64,000 bases of DNA from the NCBI RefSeq assembly GCF_012689525.1, contig NZ_CP051516.1, forward strand, positions 3,720,001 through 3,784,000, in the 5' to 3' direction. How positions within the stretch are numbered: position 1 is the stretch's first letter; every line of letters begins with the position of its first letter. A program made the translations under genes and the position numbers. The notes beneath the pieces were generated by a model that saw only the letters and a list, made by a program, of their open reading frames with translations, had not been told where the DNA came from and did not search any database. Below are positions 37,584-47,770 of this stretch, piece by piece. This DNA comes from Paraburkholderia aromaticivorans (lineage in GTDB: Bacteria > Pseudomonadota > Gammaproteobacteria > Burkholderiales > Burkholderiaceae).

Positions 37584-38441
37584 TCAAGCCGTCGCCTGCT
37601 TCGCCAACGCCCGCAACACATGCGCGGCCGCGGCAAAACCGAAGCTCGCCGTCACGCACACGCTCGAACCAAATCCCGCACAGTTCAAACCGACCGGCCC
37701 GGTGTGGCCCGGCGACGTGGTGACGTGCTCAGCTTCCTCGTCGATATCGCAGACGGCGGCTTCCGGGTAGATCAACGGTTCGTCGGAATACACCGCGCTC
37801 ACCTTGAACTTCGCCTTCGGGGCACGCGGAAAACCGTGTTGCTTGCGCAGCTGTCCGCGCACTTTCGATAGCAACGGATCCTGGATCGTCAGCGCGAGAT
37901 CGTCGATGCGAATGCGCGTCGGGTCGAGCTGACCACCCGCGCCGCCGACCGTGATCAACGGCTGCTTCTTCTCCACGCACCATGCGATCAACGCGGTCTT
38001 GGTGCGCACGCTGTCGATCGCATCGATCACGTAATCAAAGCCGCCGCCGAGCGTCGCGTCGAAGTTATCCGGCTCGACGAAGTCCTCGATCAGGCGCACG
38101 TCGCAAAACGGATTGATCGCCGCGATGCGTTCGGCCATGGCTTCGACCTTCGGTTTTCCGTAGTTGCCGTCGAGCGCGTGGATCTGCCGGTTAGTGTTGC
38201 TCTCGGCGACATTGTCGAGATCGATCAGCGTCAGCGTGCCGACCGCGCTGCGCGCCAGCGCCTCGGCCACCCACGACCCCACTCCGCCGATGCCGATCAC
38301 CGCGACGTGCGCGCCTTCGAAAGCGGCGAGCGCCGGCGCGCCGTACAAACGGGCGATGCCGCCGAAGCGCCGCGCGCGGTCGGCCATTTCATTCCCGTCG
38401 GGGCTGGTAGTAAGATCGGTTTGCGGGGTGGTGCTGGACAT
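37584..38441 (-). CDS. tcdA: tRNA threonylcarbamoyladenosine dehydratase
   Basis: 285 residues, E1/MoeB-like fold. It cyclises t6A to ct6A on tRNA with ATP. Nucleotide-binding VIGIGGVGSWVAEAL, DLDNVAESNTNRQ, VIDAIDSVRTK, and the distal Cys in GLNCAGFGSSVCVT. Two tRNA t6A genes (tsaE and tcdA) are thus in this window but far apart. The first 25 residues are an unconserved extension; an in-frame ATG at residue 19 could also be the start. Confidence 0.92.
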   Translation of the reverse strand: MSSTTPQTDLTTSPDGNEMADRARRFGGIARLYGAPALAAFEGAHVAVIGIGGVGSWVAEALARSAVGTLTLIDLDNVAESNTNRQIHALDGNYGKPKVEAMAERIAAINPFCDVRLIEDFVEPDNFDATLGGGFDYVIDAIDSVRTKTALIAWCVEKKQPLITVGGAGGQLDPTRIRIDDLALTIQDPLLSKVRGQLRKQHGFPRAPKAKFKVSAVYSDEPLIYPEAAVCDIDEEAEHVTTSPGHTGPVGLNCAGFGSSVCVTASFGFAAAAHVLRALAKQATA

Positions 38442-38670
38442 GATGGCAGGGCTCGGTGGTCAGGCAAAAACACGACGTGGCGACGCAAAGGCGTACGCAA
38501 CCCCGTATTTTGCCTGAACGCGTCGAATTGCATCGCCGCGAAAAGCGCAGCACCGTGGGCCACACGCGCGCCGGCAGGCATGAATACACCGCGCCAGACC
38601 TTGACGTGGTTGCGGGCAAAAAACCAGCGGCTTAGCTATACTGATTGAACTGTAGCGTTCGCATAAGAAC

Positions 38671-39312
38671 ATGACCTCACTTGCCGAACTTCGAAAAAAC
38701 TATTCGCTAGGTTCTTTGGACGTTGCCGATATCGACCGCAACCCGTTTCGTCAATTCGATACGTGGTTTCAACAAGCGGTCGACGCCAAACTGCCCGAAC
38801 CGAATACCATGACGCTGGCCACGGTCGACTCGCGCGGCCGGCCGTCGGCGCGCATCGTCCTGATCAAGGGCGTCGACGAGCGTGGCTTCGTGTTCTTCAC
38901 CAATTATGAAAGCCGTAAAGGCCGCGAACTGGCCGCTAATCCTTACGCCAGCTTGCTGTTCTACTGGATCGAACTGGAACGCCAGGTGCGCGTGGAAGGC
39001 CGCATCGTCAAAACCAGCGCGGAAGAAAGCGACGCGTATTTCGCGTCGCGCCCGCTCGGTTCACGCATCGGTGCGTGGGCATCGAATCAGAGTCAGCTAA
39101 TTGAAAGCCGTTCGCAGCTCGAAACACGCGAACGCGAAATCAGCTTGCAATACGGCGACCAGCCACCGCGTCCACCGCACTGGGGCGGTTATCGTTTGGT
39201 GCCCGAAGCAATCGAATTCTGGCAGGGCCGGCCGTCACGTCTGCACGATCGCTTGCTCTACACGCGTTCAGGCGAACACAGCGACTGGCAGATCTCCCGC
39301 CTATCGCCTTGA
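38671..39312 (+). CDS. pdxH: Pyridoxamine 5'-phosphate oxidase
   Basis: 213 residues. It oxidises PNP/PMP to pyridoxal phosphate using [26 protein letters not shown] and [13 protein letters not shown] (FMN binding), [16 protein letters not shown], and [27 protein letters not shown] at the substrate site (diagnostic for PdxH). A TATACT at 38637-38642 may be the -10; its -35 is unclear. Confidence 0.95.
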   Translation: MTSLAELRKNYSLGSLDVADIDRNPFRQFDTWFQQAVDAKLPEPNTMTLATVDSRGRPSARIVLIKGVDERGFVFFTNYESRKGRELAANPYASLLFYWIELERQVRVEGRIVKTSAEESDAYFASRPLGSRIGAWASNQSQLIESRSQLETREREISLQYGDQPPRPPHWGGYRLVPEAIEFWQGRPSRLHDRLLYTRSGEHSDWQISRLSP

Positions 39313-39404
39313 TACGGAATACAACGCCGCCACCGCGTTGCCAACGCAGCAGCGCGCGGCGCGCCGGATGGCATCTCGCGGCATGGGAGTCGCGCCGCAT
39401 TGAG

Positions 39405-39432
39405 TTGCGATCCACACAGGCTTTGCTTTAAT
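39405..39432 (+). promoter_or_regulatory. Candidate sigma-70-type promoter of cfa
   Basis: TTGCGA (39405-39410), 16-base spacer, TTTAAT (39427-39432), 22 bases before the cfa ATG. No other pair fits the short gap better. Confidence 0.4.
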
Positions 39433-39454
39433 TCAACGGACACGGAGAGATCAC

Positions 39455-40669
39455 ATGTTCTGGGAGAAGAAGCTGGCGCAGTGGGTGGAAGAAGTAAAAA
39501 CCAGGGCTAACGTTCCTGCACGCCTCGTGCTGTGGGACGGTCAGCAACATGACTTCGGGCAGTTCGCCGCGCCTCAGGTCACGCTACATGTCAAAAGCGC
39601 CACGGCGCTGCCCTATCTGCTCGAACCGAGCCTCGACAATCTCGGCGAGGCGTACGTGAAGGGCAAGATCGACATCGAAGGCAAGCTGTCGGACATCATC
39701 AATATCGGCTACCAGCTGGCGCGCAATACCGTCACCAGCGCGGGCAAGCTGGCGCGCGTGCGGCGCTACTTCAATCATTCCAAAGCGTCGGACAGGAAGG
39801 CGATCGAGTATCACTACGACGTCTCAAACGAGTTCTACAAGCTGTGGCTCGACGAGAACATGGTGTACTCGTGCGCGTACTTCGAGAACGGCAACGAGGA
39901 TCTCGCCACCGCGCAGATCAAGAAGATCGACCACATCCTCACCAAGATCCAGTTGCAACCGGGGCAGCGCCTGCTCGATATCGGCTGCGGCTGGGGCGCG
40001 CTCGTCCTGCGCGCGGCGCAGAAGTTCGGCGCGCAGTGTGTGGGCGTGACGCTCTCGCAGAACCAGTTCGACCTCGCCACCGCGCGCGTCAAAGCGGCGG
40101 GCCTGGAAGGCCAGATCGAGATTCGTCTACAGGATTACCGCGACGTCGAAGGGCAATTCGATCGCATCACGAGCGTCGGCATGTTCGAGCACGTGGGCCG
40201 CAAGAATCTGCCGGGCTACTTCGAGAAGATTCACGATCTGCTGGTCGACGACGGCATCGCCCTGAATCACGGCATTACGTCGAGCGATTCGGACAGCGGC
40301 GAGGCCGCGCTCGGCGGCGGCGAATTTATCGACCGCTATGTGTTTCCGGACGGCGAGCTGCCGCATATCAGCCTTGCGCTCGAATCGATGCAGCGCGGTG
40401 GCCTCGAAGCGTTTGACGTCGAAAGCCTGCGCCGTCACTATGCGCACACGCTGGACCTTTGGGCGGAAAATTTCGAAGCGCATGCGGAGGAAGCCCGCAA
40501 GCTCGTCGACGACGAAAAATTCCGCATCTGGCGCTTGTACCTCGCCGGTTGCGCCTACGCGTTCGAAACCGACGACGTCTCGATCTACCAGGTGGTCTGC
40601 CGCAAAGCCGGCCGCAGCGCGAAAACCTTGCCGTGGTCGCGCGGCTTCATGTACGAGAAACCGCTGTGA
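39455..40669 (+). CDS. cfa: Cyclopropane-fatty-acyl-phospholipid synthase
   Basis: 404 residues. It adds a methylene bridge from S-adenosylmethionine across double bonds of membrane phospholipids. The SAM motif LLDIGCGWG begins near residue 173. HYDVSNEFYKLWLDENMVYSCAYF contains the conserved lipid/SAM contacts (seen in YDVSNEFYKLWLD). Also GMFEHVGRKNLPGYF and CAYAFETDDVSIYQ near the end. CGGAGAG precedes the ATG. Confidence 0.94.
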   Translation: MFWEKKLAQWVEEVKTRANVPARLVLWDGQQHDFGQFAAPQVTLHVKSATALPYLLEPSLDNLGEAYVKGKIDIEGKLSDIINIGYQLARNTVTSAGKLARVRRYFNHSKASDRKAIEYHYDVSNEFYKLWLDENMVYSCAYFENGNEDLATAQIKKIDHILTKIQLQPGQRLLDIGCGWGALVLRAAQKFGAQCVGVTLSQNQFDLATARVKAAGLEGQIEIRLQDYRDVEGQFDRITSVGMFEHVGRKNLPGYFEKIHDLLVDDGIALNHGITSSDSDSGEAALGGGEFIDRYVFPDGELPHISLALESMQRGGLEAFDVESLRRHYAHTLDLWAENFEAHAEEARKLVDDEKFRIWRLYLAGCAYAFETDDVSIYQVVCRKAGRSAKTLPWSRGFMYEKPL

Positions 40670-40741
40670 TACGGTTGCGCCGCGGCGCCGTGCATGAGCG
40701 GGCGACGTGGCGCAAACCTTTGAACAGCAGGTTGAACACCG

Positions 40742-42175
40742 ATGGACCCAAGCGGGACAAACGAAGTTGAACAGCCGGTCGAGGGCGAATCTGGCGCCGA
40801 TGGCGAAGCCGTGCAGTTCGATCTGTTCGGGATGCCGGTGGACGCGGCGACGGCGAAGGGCGATGGCGGGGTGAAGTTATCGCACGGGGCGACAGGGACC
40901 GCTGACGCAGATGCGGACGCCGCTCAGCAGACAGTGGAGCGGGTGACCTCACCGGCTGATGCAGCCGCCGCACCCGCCGCCGCGACGCAGCCCGAGCGCC
41001 GGCGTCAACCGCGCGCGACGAAGACCTCAAGCGCCGGTTCTTTGTGGCAGGAAGACGAAGCGGCAGCGCCAAACGACGCCATCACCGCGCCCGAAGCCAA
41101 TACCGCACCCGCCCCCGCCGACGCCCCCAAAAAACGCCGCACTCGCGAAATCGTCGCCGCCCCGCCCTCGCCCGAACTCCTTGCGCTTGCAGCGCAACTA
41201 CCACCGCAAATCCACCTCGGTACCTCGACATGGTCGTTTCCGGGCTGGAACGGCATCGTCTACGGCGACGAGTACAGCAACAGCAAATTGTCACGCGAGG
41301 GTCTCACCGCCTACGGTGCGCATCCGCTGCTGAAGACGGTCAGCATCGACCGGTCGTTTTATCAGGCGCTCACGGTCACCGAGTATTTGCGTTACGCGCA
41401 GCAAGTGCCCGAGCACTTCCGCTTCATCGTCAAAGCCCCGATGACGATCACCGACGCCACCGTGCGCGCCGAACGCGGCGAGCCGGTCTCGATGAATCCG
41501 TGCTTTCTGAACGCGCAAATGGCGATCGACGATTTCGTCACGCCGTGCCTCGAAGGGCTCGGCGCCAAGGCCGGCGCGCTCGTGTTCCAGCTTTCGCCGC
41601 TGCCGGATCAGATGCTCGCGCAGCCGGCGGTATTCATCGAACGGCTGGCCGAATTTTTGATGGCCTTGCCGAAGCTGCCGGGCAGCGCCTGCTACGCGAT
41701 CGAAATCCGTGATGGGAGTCTGCTAACGCCGCGCTTCATCCGCACGCTCAAAACGGCGGGCGTGCGTTATTGCGTCGGGATTCACGCGCGCATGCCTGAC
41801 CCGCTGCGCCAGTCCGCGGCGCTCGCGTTGCTGGACGGTGAACCGGCCGGGCCGCTGATCGTGCGCTGGAGCCTGCACGGCGGCTTCAAATACGAACAGG
41901 CGAAGGCCAAGTACGAACCGTTCAACCAGTTGGTGGATGAAGACCCGGCGACCCGCGCGTCACTCGCCGAACTGGCCGCGCGCTACGCGCTGGCCGGCCA
42001 GCCGGTGGTGATCGCGATCAACAATAAAGCGGAAGGCTCGGCGCCGCTTAGCTGTGTGGAGTTGGCGCGGGCGATCATCGAAGCGTATGCACGGCTCGCC
42101 CATGAGCATGAGGACGACGACCATGAGCCTCCGTCATCTGAAGAGAACGAGCAGCCACCCGACTCCGACGTTTAG
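40742..42175 (+). CDS. DUF72 (YecE-like) family protein with disordered N-terminus
   Basis: 477 residues. Residues 1-150 are low-complexity, rich in Ala, Asp, Thr and Pro. The DUF72 TIM-barrel-like domain starts near 157 (HLGTSTWSFPGWNGIVYG) and includes KAPMTITDATV, FVTPCLEGLG, YAIEIRDGSLL and LIVRWSLHGGFKYE. The function of the family is not established. The N-terminal extension is longer than in E. coli YecE. It follows cfa after 72 bases and may share its transcript. Confidence 0.85.
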   Translation: MDPSGTNEVEQPVEGESGADGEAVQFDLFGMPVDAATAKGDGGVKLSHGATGTADADADAAQQTVERVTSPADAAAAPAAATQPERRRQPRATKTSSAGSLWQEDEAAAPNDAITAPEANTAPAPADAPKKRRTREIVAAPPSPELLALAAQLPPQIHLGTSTWSFPGWNGIVYGDEYSNSKLSREGLTAYGAHPLLKTVSIDRSFYQALTVTEYLRYAQQVPEHFRFIVKAPMTITDATVRAERGEPVSMNPCFLNAQMAIDDFVTPCLEGLGAKAGALVFQLSPLPDQMLAQPAVFIERLAEFLMALPKLPGSACYAIEIRDGSLLTPRFIRTLKTAGVRYCVGIHARMPDPLRQSAALALLDGEPAGPLIVRWSLHGGFKYEQAKAKYEPFNQLVDEDPATRASLAELAARYALAGQPVVIAINNKAEGSAPLSCVELARAIIEAYARLAHEHEDDDHEPPSSEENEQPPDSDV

Positions 42176-42202
42176 GTAAAGCGCAAATGGCCGCTCGTCC
42201 CG

Positions 42203-42751
42203 TTAGCTCGCCTTGATCCGGTGAGCAAACTTCTGACGAAACTTCGCCACCTTCGGCGCCACCACGACCGAGCAGTACCCCTGATTCGGGTGCTGCGCAA
42301 AATAGTTCTGGTGATAGGCCTCGGCCGCCCAGTAATTGCCGTCGAGCGGCAGCACCTGTGTGACGATCTGACCGTCGTAAATGCGTTGTTCACCGATCTC
42401 GCGAATTGCCTGCAACGCCGTTTCCCGCTGCGTGTCGGAATGCGTGAAGACCACCGAGCGGTATTGCGTGCCGACGTCGTTGCCCTGCCGGTTCAATTGC
42501 GTCGGATCGTGGATCGCGAAGAAGATATCGAGAATCTCGCGATAGCTCATCTTCGCCGGATCGAAGTCGACCTTCACGACTTCGGCATGACCGGTTTCGC
42601 CATCGCACACCTGCTCGTAGGTCGGGCGCTGGGTCTTGCCGCCCGCGTAGCCCGACTCCACTGCGTTCACGCCGTCGACGCCCAGGTACACCGCTTCGAG
42701 GCACCAGAAACACCCGCCACCGAGGGTGGCGACTTCGCCTGTCTGACTCAT
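42203..42751 (-). CDS. msrA: Peptide methionine (S)-S-oxide reductase
   Basis: 182 residues from the ATG at 42751, chosen because AAGGAG lies nine bases upstream; the frame continues to 42856 but that extension is not family-like. It repairs methionine-S-sulfoxide. Catalytic Cys14 in GGGCFWCLEA, and SGYAGG, YRSVVF and AAEAYHQNYF complete the MsrA signature. It is convergent with the DUF72 gene. Confidence 0.94.
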   Translation of the reverse strand: MSQTGEVATLGGGCFWCLEAVYLGVDGVNAVESGYAGGKTQRPTYEQVCDGETGHAEVVKVDFDPAKMSYREILDIFFAIHDPTQLNRQGNDVGTQYRSVVFTHSDTQRETALQAIREIGEQRIYDGQIVTQVLPLDGNYWAAEAYHQNYFAQHPNQGYCSVVVAPKVAKFRQKFAHRIKAS

Positions 42752-43008
42752 GCTGCTCGCTCCTTGAAACTCATAGTCGGCCGATGCCGGTCCACGGTTC
42801 GCCGCAACGCTCATGCCACCATCCGAGCTTTCCAGCTTAGCGGCTTTTTCACTCATCGGCTGGGGTCGCGGCCGATCCGCCGCGATTGCAGTTAAAATTG
42901 GGGCAAATCGACGATTTTCACTATGACTTTCGAATCATTTATTTCCAGCGGCACGCGAGATGGATTCAACCCGGCGTTCACCCGGTTTGCGCCAGGGACT
43001 TGCGCCCG

Positions 43009-43518
43009 ATGAAGCACGCCAGCCCGCCCAACTTCGACCAGAACGCCTTCAAACAGGCGCTCAGCCAATTTGCCACCGGCGTCACCGTCATTACAACGCG
43101 CGCGGCGTCCGGCCAGTTGATCGGCATCACGGCCAGCTCATTTAATTCGGTTTCGCTCAATCCGCCGCTGGTGTTATGGAGTCTCGCCACGCGCTCGGCG
43201 TCGATGCAGGTGTTCCGCGCCAACAGTCACTACGTGGTCAATGTGCTAGCTTCGTCGCAGCTCGATCTGTGCAAGCGTTTTGCGACCGTGAAGGGCGATC
43301 GCTTCGAAGGCGTGTCGCACGCGGAAGGCGACACCGGCATGCCGGTGCTCGACGGCGCGCTCGCGTGGTTCGAATGCCATAACCGCAGCCGTTACGAAGA
43401 AGGCGACCACGTGATTTTTGTCGGCGAAGTGGAGCGCTGCGGCGTGCACGAGAATGCCGCGGAGATTTCGCCGCTGGTTTTTCAGAACGGCTTGTTTCAC
43501 GGACTCGACCCGCTTTGA
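43009..43518 (+). CDS. Flavin reductase family protein (FMN-binding split barrel)
   Basis: 169 residues from the ATG at 43009, with AGGGA upstream. It has FATGVTVITTRAASGQLIGITASSFNSVSLNPPLVLWSL-type sequence (seen as GITASSFNSVSLNPPL), the flavin-binding core of HpaC/NADH:flavin reductases that supply reduced flavin to monooxygenases, and later GDHVIFVGEVERCGV. No partner oxygenase is adjacent, so the physiological role is open. Confidence 0.88.
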   Translation: MKHASPPNFDQNAFKQALSQFATGVTVITTRAASGQLIGITASSFNSVSLNPPLVLWSLATRSASMQVFRANSHYVVNVLASSQLDLCKRFATVKGDRFEGVSHAEGDTGMPVLDGALAWFECHNRSRYEEGDHVIFVGEVERCGVHENAAEISPLVFQNGLFHGLDPL

Positions 43519-43643
43519 ACGCGCCGCCGCGTTGAGATGCGGTGCGAACGGTTCGAGCGGTTCGAGCAATGACATGCGGCGCCAGGCGGTCGCCGCCAGA
43601 AATAAATCGCCGCGCCCCCATGCCGGCGCGGCCGCCCTCTCAC

Positions 43644-44159
43644 TCAGCGATCGTTATGCGCGGCGCTATGCCCACCGGTTTTCTTCACCAACGAAACCGG
43701 CACGCCCGAATCTTCCTTGAGCGTCTGCAGCACGATATTCGAACGAATATCCATCACACCCGGCGCCTTGTAGAGACGCTGCAGGACGAAATCCGAATAG
43801 TGTTTGAGGTTGTGCGCGAGGACCCGCAGCAGATAGTGGGTCTCGCCGGTCACGACGAACGCGCCGACCACTTCCGGCCAGTCGCGCACCGCTTCCGCGA
43901 AGCGTTCGTGCCAATTCTCCTGGTCGTTGCGCATGGACACCTGCACGAACGCTTCCAGTTCGAAACCTAGCACTTCGCGATTCAGACACGCGCGGTAGTG
44001 TTCGATGACCCCCTGCTCTTCGAGCAGGCGCAGGCGTCGCAGACAGGCTGACGGCGAGAGCGAAATGCGCTCCGCGAGGTCGAGATTGCTGATCCGTCCT
44101 TCTTGCTGAAGCACCGTCAAGATACGGCAATCGGTGGCGTCGAGCGAGATCGCGTTCAT
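43644..44159 (-). CDS. kynR: Lrp/AsnC-family regulator of kynurenine operon
   Basis: 171 residues. N-terminal winged helix (DLAERISLSPSACLRRLRLLEEQGVI) and a C-terminal RAM domain with GAFVVTGETHYLLRV and APGVMDIRSNIVLQTLK. It is divergent from kynB with a 130-bp gap. In Pseudomonas and Burkholderia relatives the Lrp-type KynR at this position activates kyn genes in response to kynurenine. GGGAG precedes the ATG. The gene name is by context and family. Confidence 0.87.
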   Translation of the reverse strand: MNAISLDATDCRILTVLQQEGRISNLDLAERISLSPSACLRRLRLLEEQGVIEHYRACLNREVLGFELEAFVQVSMRNDQENWHERFAEAVRDWPEVVGAFVVTGETHYLLRVLAHNLKHYSDFVLQRLYKAPGVMDIRSNIVLQTLKEDSGVPVSLVKKTGGHSAAHNDR

Positions 44160-44180
44160 ATTCGGTCTCCCTTTCCCGTT

Positions 44181-44204
44181 TGTCTCAAATTATGTTCCAA
44201 GACA
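44181..44204. promoter_or_regulatory. Candidate KynR operator
   Basis: Inverted repeat TGTCT (44181-44185) and AGACA (44200-44204) around an AT-rich 14-base centre, in the kynR-kynB gap. Lrp-type dimers bind such symmetric AT-rich sites. The evidence is symmetry and position only. Confidence 0.35.
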
Positions 44205-44289
44205 CGGCGCAGAAGGAGATTTTTTCGCAATCACATTTCGCGGCAAGCCACCTATCATTCCCGGATAGACACAAACCGCTGATGCGACT

Positions 44290-44940
44290 ATGCCAACACT
44301 TTGGGACATTACCCCCGCCGTCGATACCGCCACGCCCGTCTGGCCGGGCGACACGCCGGTGGCCATCGAGCGCGTGTGGCGCATGGAGGCGGGCTCGCCC
44401 GTCAATGTCGCGCGGCTGACGCTGTCGCCGCACACCGGCGCGCACACCGACGCCCCGCTGCACTACGACGCCGAAGGCGCCGCCATCGGCGAAGTGCCGC
44501 TCGATGCGTACCTCGGCCGATGCCGCGTGATTCATTGCATCGGCGCATCGCCTGTTGTGACGCCACAACACCTGGCCGGCTCGCTCGACGACCTGCCGCC
44601 GCGAGTCTTACTGCGCACTTACAGAAATGCGCCGACCACCGCTTGGGACAGCGCGTTCTGCGCGGTCGCGCCGGACACCATCGACCTGCTGGCGGCGCGC
44701 GGCGTGAAGCTGATCGGCATCGACACGCCATCGCTCGACCCGCAGGAATCGAAGACGATGGACGCTCATCACCGGATCCGCGCGCATCGCATGGCGATTC
44801 TCGAAGGCATCGTGCTCGACGACGTCGCGCCCGGCGACTACGAACTGATCGCGCTGCCGCTCAAGCTGACCACGCTCGATGCAAGCCCGGTGCGCGCGAT
44901 TCTGCGCGCACTGCCCGGGTCTCGGCCCAATTCTCACTGA
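44290..44940 (+). CDS. kynB: Kynurenine formamidase
   Basis: 216 residues, cyclase-family metal hydrolase. It converts N-formylkynurenine to kynurenine. [19 protein letters not shown] at the start, the metal-binding [11 protein letters not shown] and later [20 protein letters not shown]. First gene of kynBUA; kynU follows after 29 bases. Confidence 0.94.
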   Translation: MPTLWDITPAVDTATPVWPGDTPVAIERVWRMEAGSPVNVARLTLSPHTGAHTDAPLHYDAEGAAIGEVPLDAYLGRCRVIHCIGASPVVTPQHLAGSLDDLPPRVLLRTYRNAPTTAWDSAFCAVAPDTIDLLAARGVKLIGIDTPSLDPQESKTMDAHHRIRAHRMAILEGIVLDDVAPGDYELIALPLKLTTLDASPVRAILRALPGSRPNSH

Positions 44941-44969
44941 ACACCTCTGATCTGACTGACGGAATCACC

Positions 44970-46220
44970 ATGAACAACCGAGACGAAGCACTGGCGCTCG
45001 ACAGCGCCGATCCCCTCGCGACGTTGCGCGACCAGTTCGCGCTGTCGCCGACCACCATCTATCTCGACGGCAATTCGCTGGGCGTGCCGCCCGCGGCCGC
45101 CGCGCAGCGCGCACAGACCGTGATCGGCGCCGAATGGGGCGAAGGCTTGATTCGTAGCTGGAACACCGCCGGTTGGTTCGAGCTGCCGCGCCGCCTCGGC
45201 AACAAGCTCGCGCCGTTGATCGGCGCGGGGGAAAACGAAGTGGTCGTCACCGATACGATTTCGATCAATCTGTTCAAGCTGTTGTCGGCGGCCGTGCGGG
45301 TCGCGAATGCACGCGATCCCAAGCGTCGTGTGATCGTTTCCGAGCGCTCGAATTTCCCGACGGATCTGTACATCGCGCAAGGTTTGATCGAGCAGCTCGA
45401 TCGCGGCTATGAACTGCGCCTCGTCGACGATCCTTCCGAACTGCCTGCCGCGATCGGCGATGACACCGCCATCGCGATGATCACGCACGTGAACTATCGC
45501 ACCGGCTACATGCACGACATGGCTGCGCTCACCAAGCTGATCCACGACAAAGGCGCGCTCGCGTTGTGGGACTTGGCGCATTCGGCGGGCGCGGTCCCGG
45601 TCGATCTGAACGGCGTCGGCGCGGACTATGCGGTGGGCTGCACGTATAAGTATCTGAATGGCGGTCCGGGTTCGCCTGCGTTCGTGTGGGTGCCCAAGCG
45701 TCATCAAAACGAGTTCGCGCAGCCGTTGTCGGGCTGGTGGGGACATCGCGCGCCGTTCAAGATGGATCCGGCGTATCAGCCCGATGACGGCATCGGCCGA
45801 TTTTTGTGTGGCACGCAGCCGATGGTGTCGATGTCGCTTGTCGAGTGCGGGCTCGATGTGTTTTTGCAAACCGATATGCAGGCGGTGCGCAAGAAGTCGC
45901 TGGCGTTGACGGATCTGTTCATCGAACTGGTCGAAGCGCGTTGCAGCGAATTTCCGTTGACGCTCGTGACGCCGCGTGAGCATGCGCAGCGTGGGTCGCA
46001 TGCGAGCTTCGAGCATCCGCATGGCTATGAGGTGATGCAGGCGTTGATTGCGCGTGGGGTGATCGGCGATTATCGTGAGCCGCATGTGTTGCGGTTTGGT
46101 TTTACGCCGCTGTATACGCGCTTTGTCGATGTATGGGATGCGGTGGAAACGTTGCGCGAGGTGCTTGTGAAGGAAACCTGGCGGGCACCCGAATTCGCTG
46201 CACGCGGCGCAGTGACCTGA
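44970..46220 (+). CDS. kynU: Kynureninase
   Basis: 416 residues from the ATG at 44970. PLP enzyme that cleaves kynurenine to anthranilate and alanine. DGNSLGVPP near the start, [31 protein letters not shown], and the Schiff-base Lys227 in [13 protein letters not shown]. In-frame sequence upstream of 44970 overlaps kynB and is not family-like. Codon composition drifts through the gene: the first part is C-rich, and the last third favours G and T. Confidence 0.95.
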   Translation: MNNRDEALALDSADPLATLRDQFALSPTTIYLDGNSLGVPPAAAAQRAQTVIGAEWGEGLIRSWNTAGWFELPRRLGNKLAPLIGAGENEVVVTDTISINLFKLLSAAVRVANARDPKRRVIVSERSNFPTDLYIAQGLIEQLDRGYELRLVDDPSELPAAIGDDTAIAMITHVNYRTGYMHDMAALTKLIHDKGALALWDLAHSAGAVPVDLNGVGADYAVGCTYKYLNGGPGSPAFVWVPKRHQNEFAQPLSGWWGHRAPFKMDPAYQPDDGIGRFLCGTQPMVSMSLVECGLDVFLQTDMQAVRKKSLALTDLFIELVEARCSEFPLTLVTPREHAQRGSHASFEHPHGYEVMQALIARGVIGDYREPHVLRFGFTPLYTRFVDVWDAVETLREVLVKETWRAPEFAARGAVT

Positions 46221-46230
46221 GGAGCGCGCG

Positions 46231-47163
46231 ATGACCGATCACATGCAAACACCGGGGTTGCCCGAAGAGAAACCGGCACAGGGATGTCCGTTTGGGCATG
46301 GGAGTGTTGCGTCGCATGCGGCTCCCCCGGCCGCCGATTCCGGCGATGGCTGGCATGATGCGCAGCTCGATTTTTCGGACTCGATGAGTTACGGCGATTA
46401 TCTTTCGTTGGGGACGGTGCTGGATGCGCAGCATCCGTTGTCGCCGGATCACAATGAGATGCTGTTCATCATTCAGCATCAGACGAGCGAGTTGTGGATG
46501 AAGCTTGCTTTGTATGAGTTGCGGGCGGCGTTGCAGGCTGTGCATCGGGACGAATTGCCCCCGGCGTTCAAGATGCTTGCGCGTGTGTCGCGGATCATGG
46601 AGCAGCTCGTGCAGGCTTGGAGTGTTCTCGCGACTATGACGCCGTCTGAGTACACGGCGATGCGGCCTTATTTGGGCAGTTCTTCCGGGTTTCAGTCTTA
46701 TCAGTATCGGCAGATTGAGTTTTTGCTCGGGAATAAGAATGAGCAGATGCTGAAGCCGCATGCGCATCAGGCTGATGTGTTGGCTGAGGTCAAGGCTTCG
46801 CTGGAAGCGCCTTCTTTTTATGATGAAGTTGTGCGGTTGCTCGCGCGGCGGGGGTTTGCGATTTCATCTTCCAGGTTGGAGCGGGATTGGAGTCAGCCTA
46901 CTGTGCATGATGCTTCTGTTGAGGCGGCATGGTTGGAGGTTTATCGGAATCCTTCCCAGCATTGGGAGTTGTATGAGATGGCTGAGGAGCTTGTTGATCT
47001 CGAGGATGCTTTTCGGCAGTGGCGGTTTAGGCATGTGACTACCGTTGAGAGGATTATTGGGTTTAAGCAAGGGACTGGGGGGACCAGTGGGGCCACTTAT
47101 CTGCGCAAGATGCTGGATGTGGTTTTGTTTCCGGAGCTTTGGCATGTTCGGACTATGCTGTAG
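46231..47163 (+). CDS. kynA: Tryptophan 2,3-dioxygenase
   Basis: 310 residues. Heme enzyme that opens the indole ring of tryptophan, the first step of the pathway. Family core [43 protein letters not shown] (heme and substrate contacts; seen in parts), [22 protein letters not shown] sequence, and [15 protein letters not shown] near the end. Translation is intact, but the codons are unusual for this genome: the final 120 coding bases hold 43 G and only 20 C, with many TTT, GGG and GTT codons. It ends beside the large inverted repeat. Confidence 0.95.
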   Translation: MTDHMQTPGLPEEKPAQGCPFGHGSVASHAAPPAADSGDGWHDAQLDFSDSMSYGDYLSLGTVLDAQHPLSPDHNEMLFIIQHQTSELWMKLALYELRAALQAVHRDELPPAFKMLARVSRIMEQLVQAWSVLATMTPSEYTAMRPYLGSSSGFQSYQYRQIEFLLGNKNEQMLKPHAHQADVLAEVKASLEAPSFYDEVVRLLARRGFAISSSRLERDWSQPTVHDASVEAAWLEVYRNPSQHWELYEMAEELVDLEDAFRQWRFRHVTTVERIIGFKQGTGGTSGATYLRKMLDVVLFPELWHVRTML

Positions 47164-47169
47164 GTGCGT

Positions 47170-47471
47170 TGTTTTTCCTGCTTGGTCGCTTGGTTTGTCT
47201 GGGATCCTAAGGGGTTGGCCTTTCCTTGATTTTTTTGTGGTCTATTAGCGTTGCCCCTGTGCGGGGCGGCACCTACTTCTCTTTGCCGCCGTGTATAGAC
47301 CGCCGCAAAGAGAAGTAGGCAAGAGAAAGCGGCTCATACCGCTAATTCTTAAGTGGATCCCTCGCGCAGCCTCGGTAGTGGTGCATCTGGAATCTGTGTT
47401 CTCGCACGTTCCGCGTTCGTGACAAGGCCGTCATACTTCCCGCCTCGCGCTCCGCGCTCGCCGGAACGGTC
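47170..47471. repeat. Left arm of large inverted repeat
   Basis: From about 47190 the sequence matches the reverse complement of 47771-48041 with only five substitutions, all transitions, and one 14-base insertion here (47291-47304). Similarity is weaker at 47170-47190 and continues weakly inward for about 60 bp. The arm contains the hairpin CCTACTTCTCTTTGC (47272-47286) / GCAAAGAGAAGTAGG (47305-47319) and a smaller AGCGG/CCGCT hairpin. It starts seven bases after kynA. Confidence 0.92.
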
Positions 47472-47770
47472 TGCTTATAACCTGTGGCTTCGATTGTGTA
47501 CGGTGGGGGCCATCGGCTTCGCCTCGGCGATGACGCGAACAGTCCATCGTTTGATGGTGCACCGGGCAATGGACGAATGTCTCGCTTAGCAAGACCGTCA
47601 CATTCGCGAAATGGCTAGGCACGGCATTCACCAAACTATGCGTTCTTGCGCCGAAGCTTCTTTGGCGCCGTAGTCTTTCAGGTGCCGGTAAAACCGGAAG
47701 CCTTTAACGGCATTTCGCCGAGGCGGAGCGACGGCCCCCAACCACGCACAAACGCACCCACTGGTTTTAC
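47472..47770. other. Spacer between the inverted-repeat arms
   Basis: 299 bp. The outer ~60 bp on each side still resemble each other at lower identity, as if two copies of one repeat family had diverged there. The centre has no recognised gene, no transposase fragment and no RNA gene. Confidence 0.7.

Noticed and set aside
42752..42856. N-terminal extension of msrA
   Set aside because: The ATG at 42751 has a strong AAGGAG, and the upstream residues do not resemble the MsrA family.
44301..44969. Long in-frame extension of kynU through kynB
   Set aside because: It lies in the wrong frame over a clear kynB gene and is Arg-rich shadow sequence; kynureninase similarity begins at 44970.
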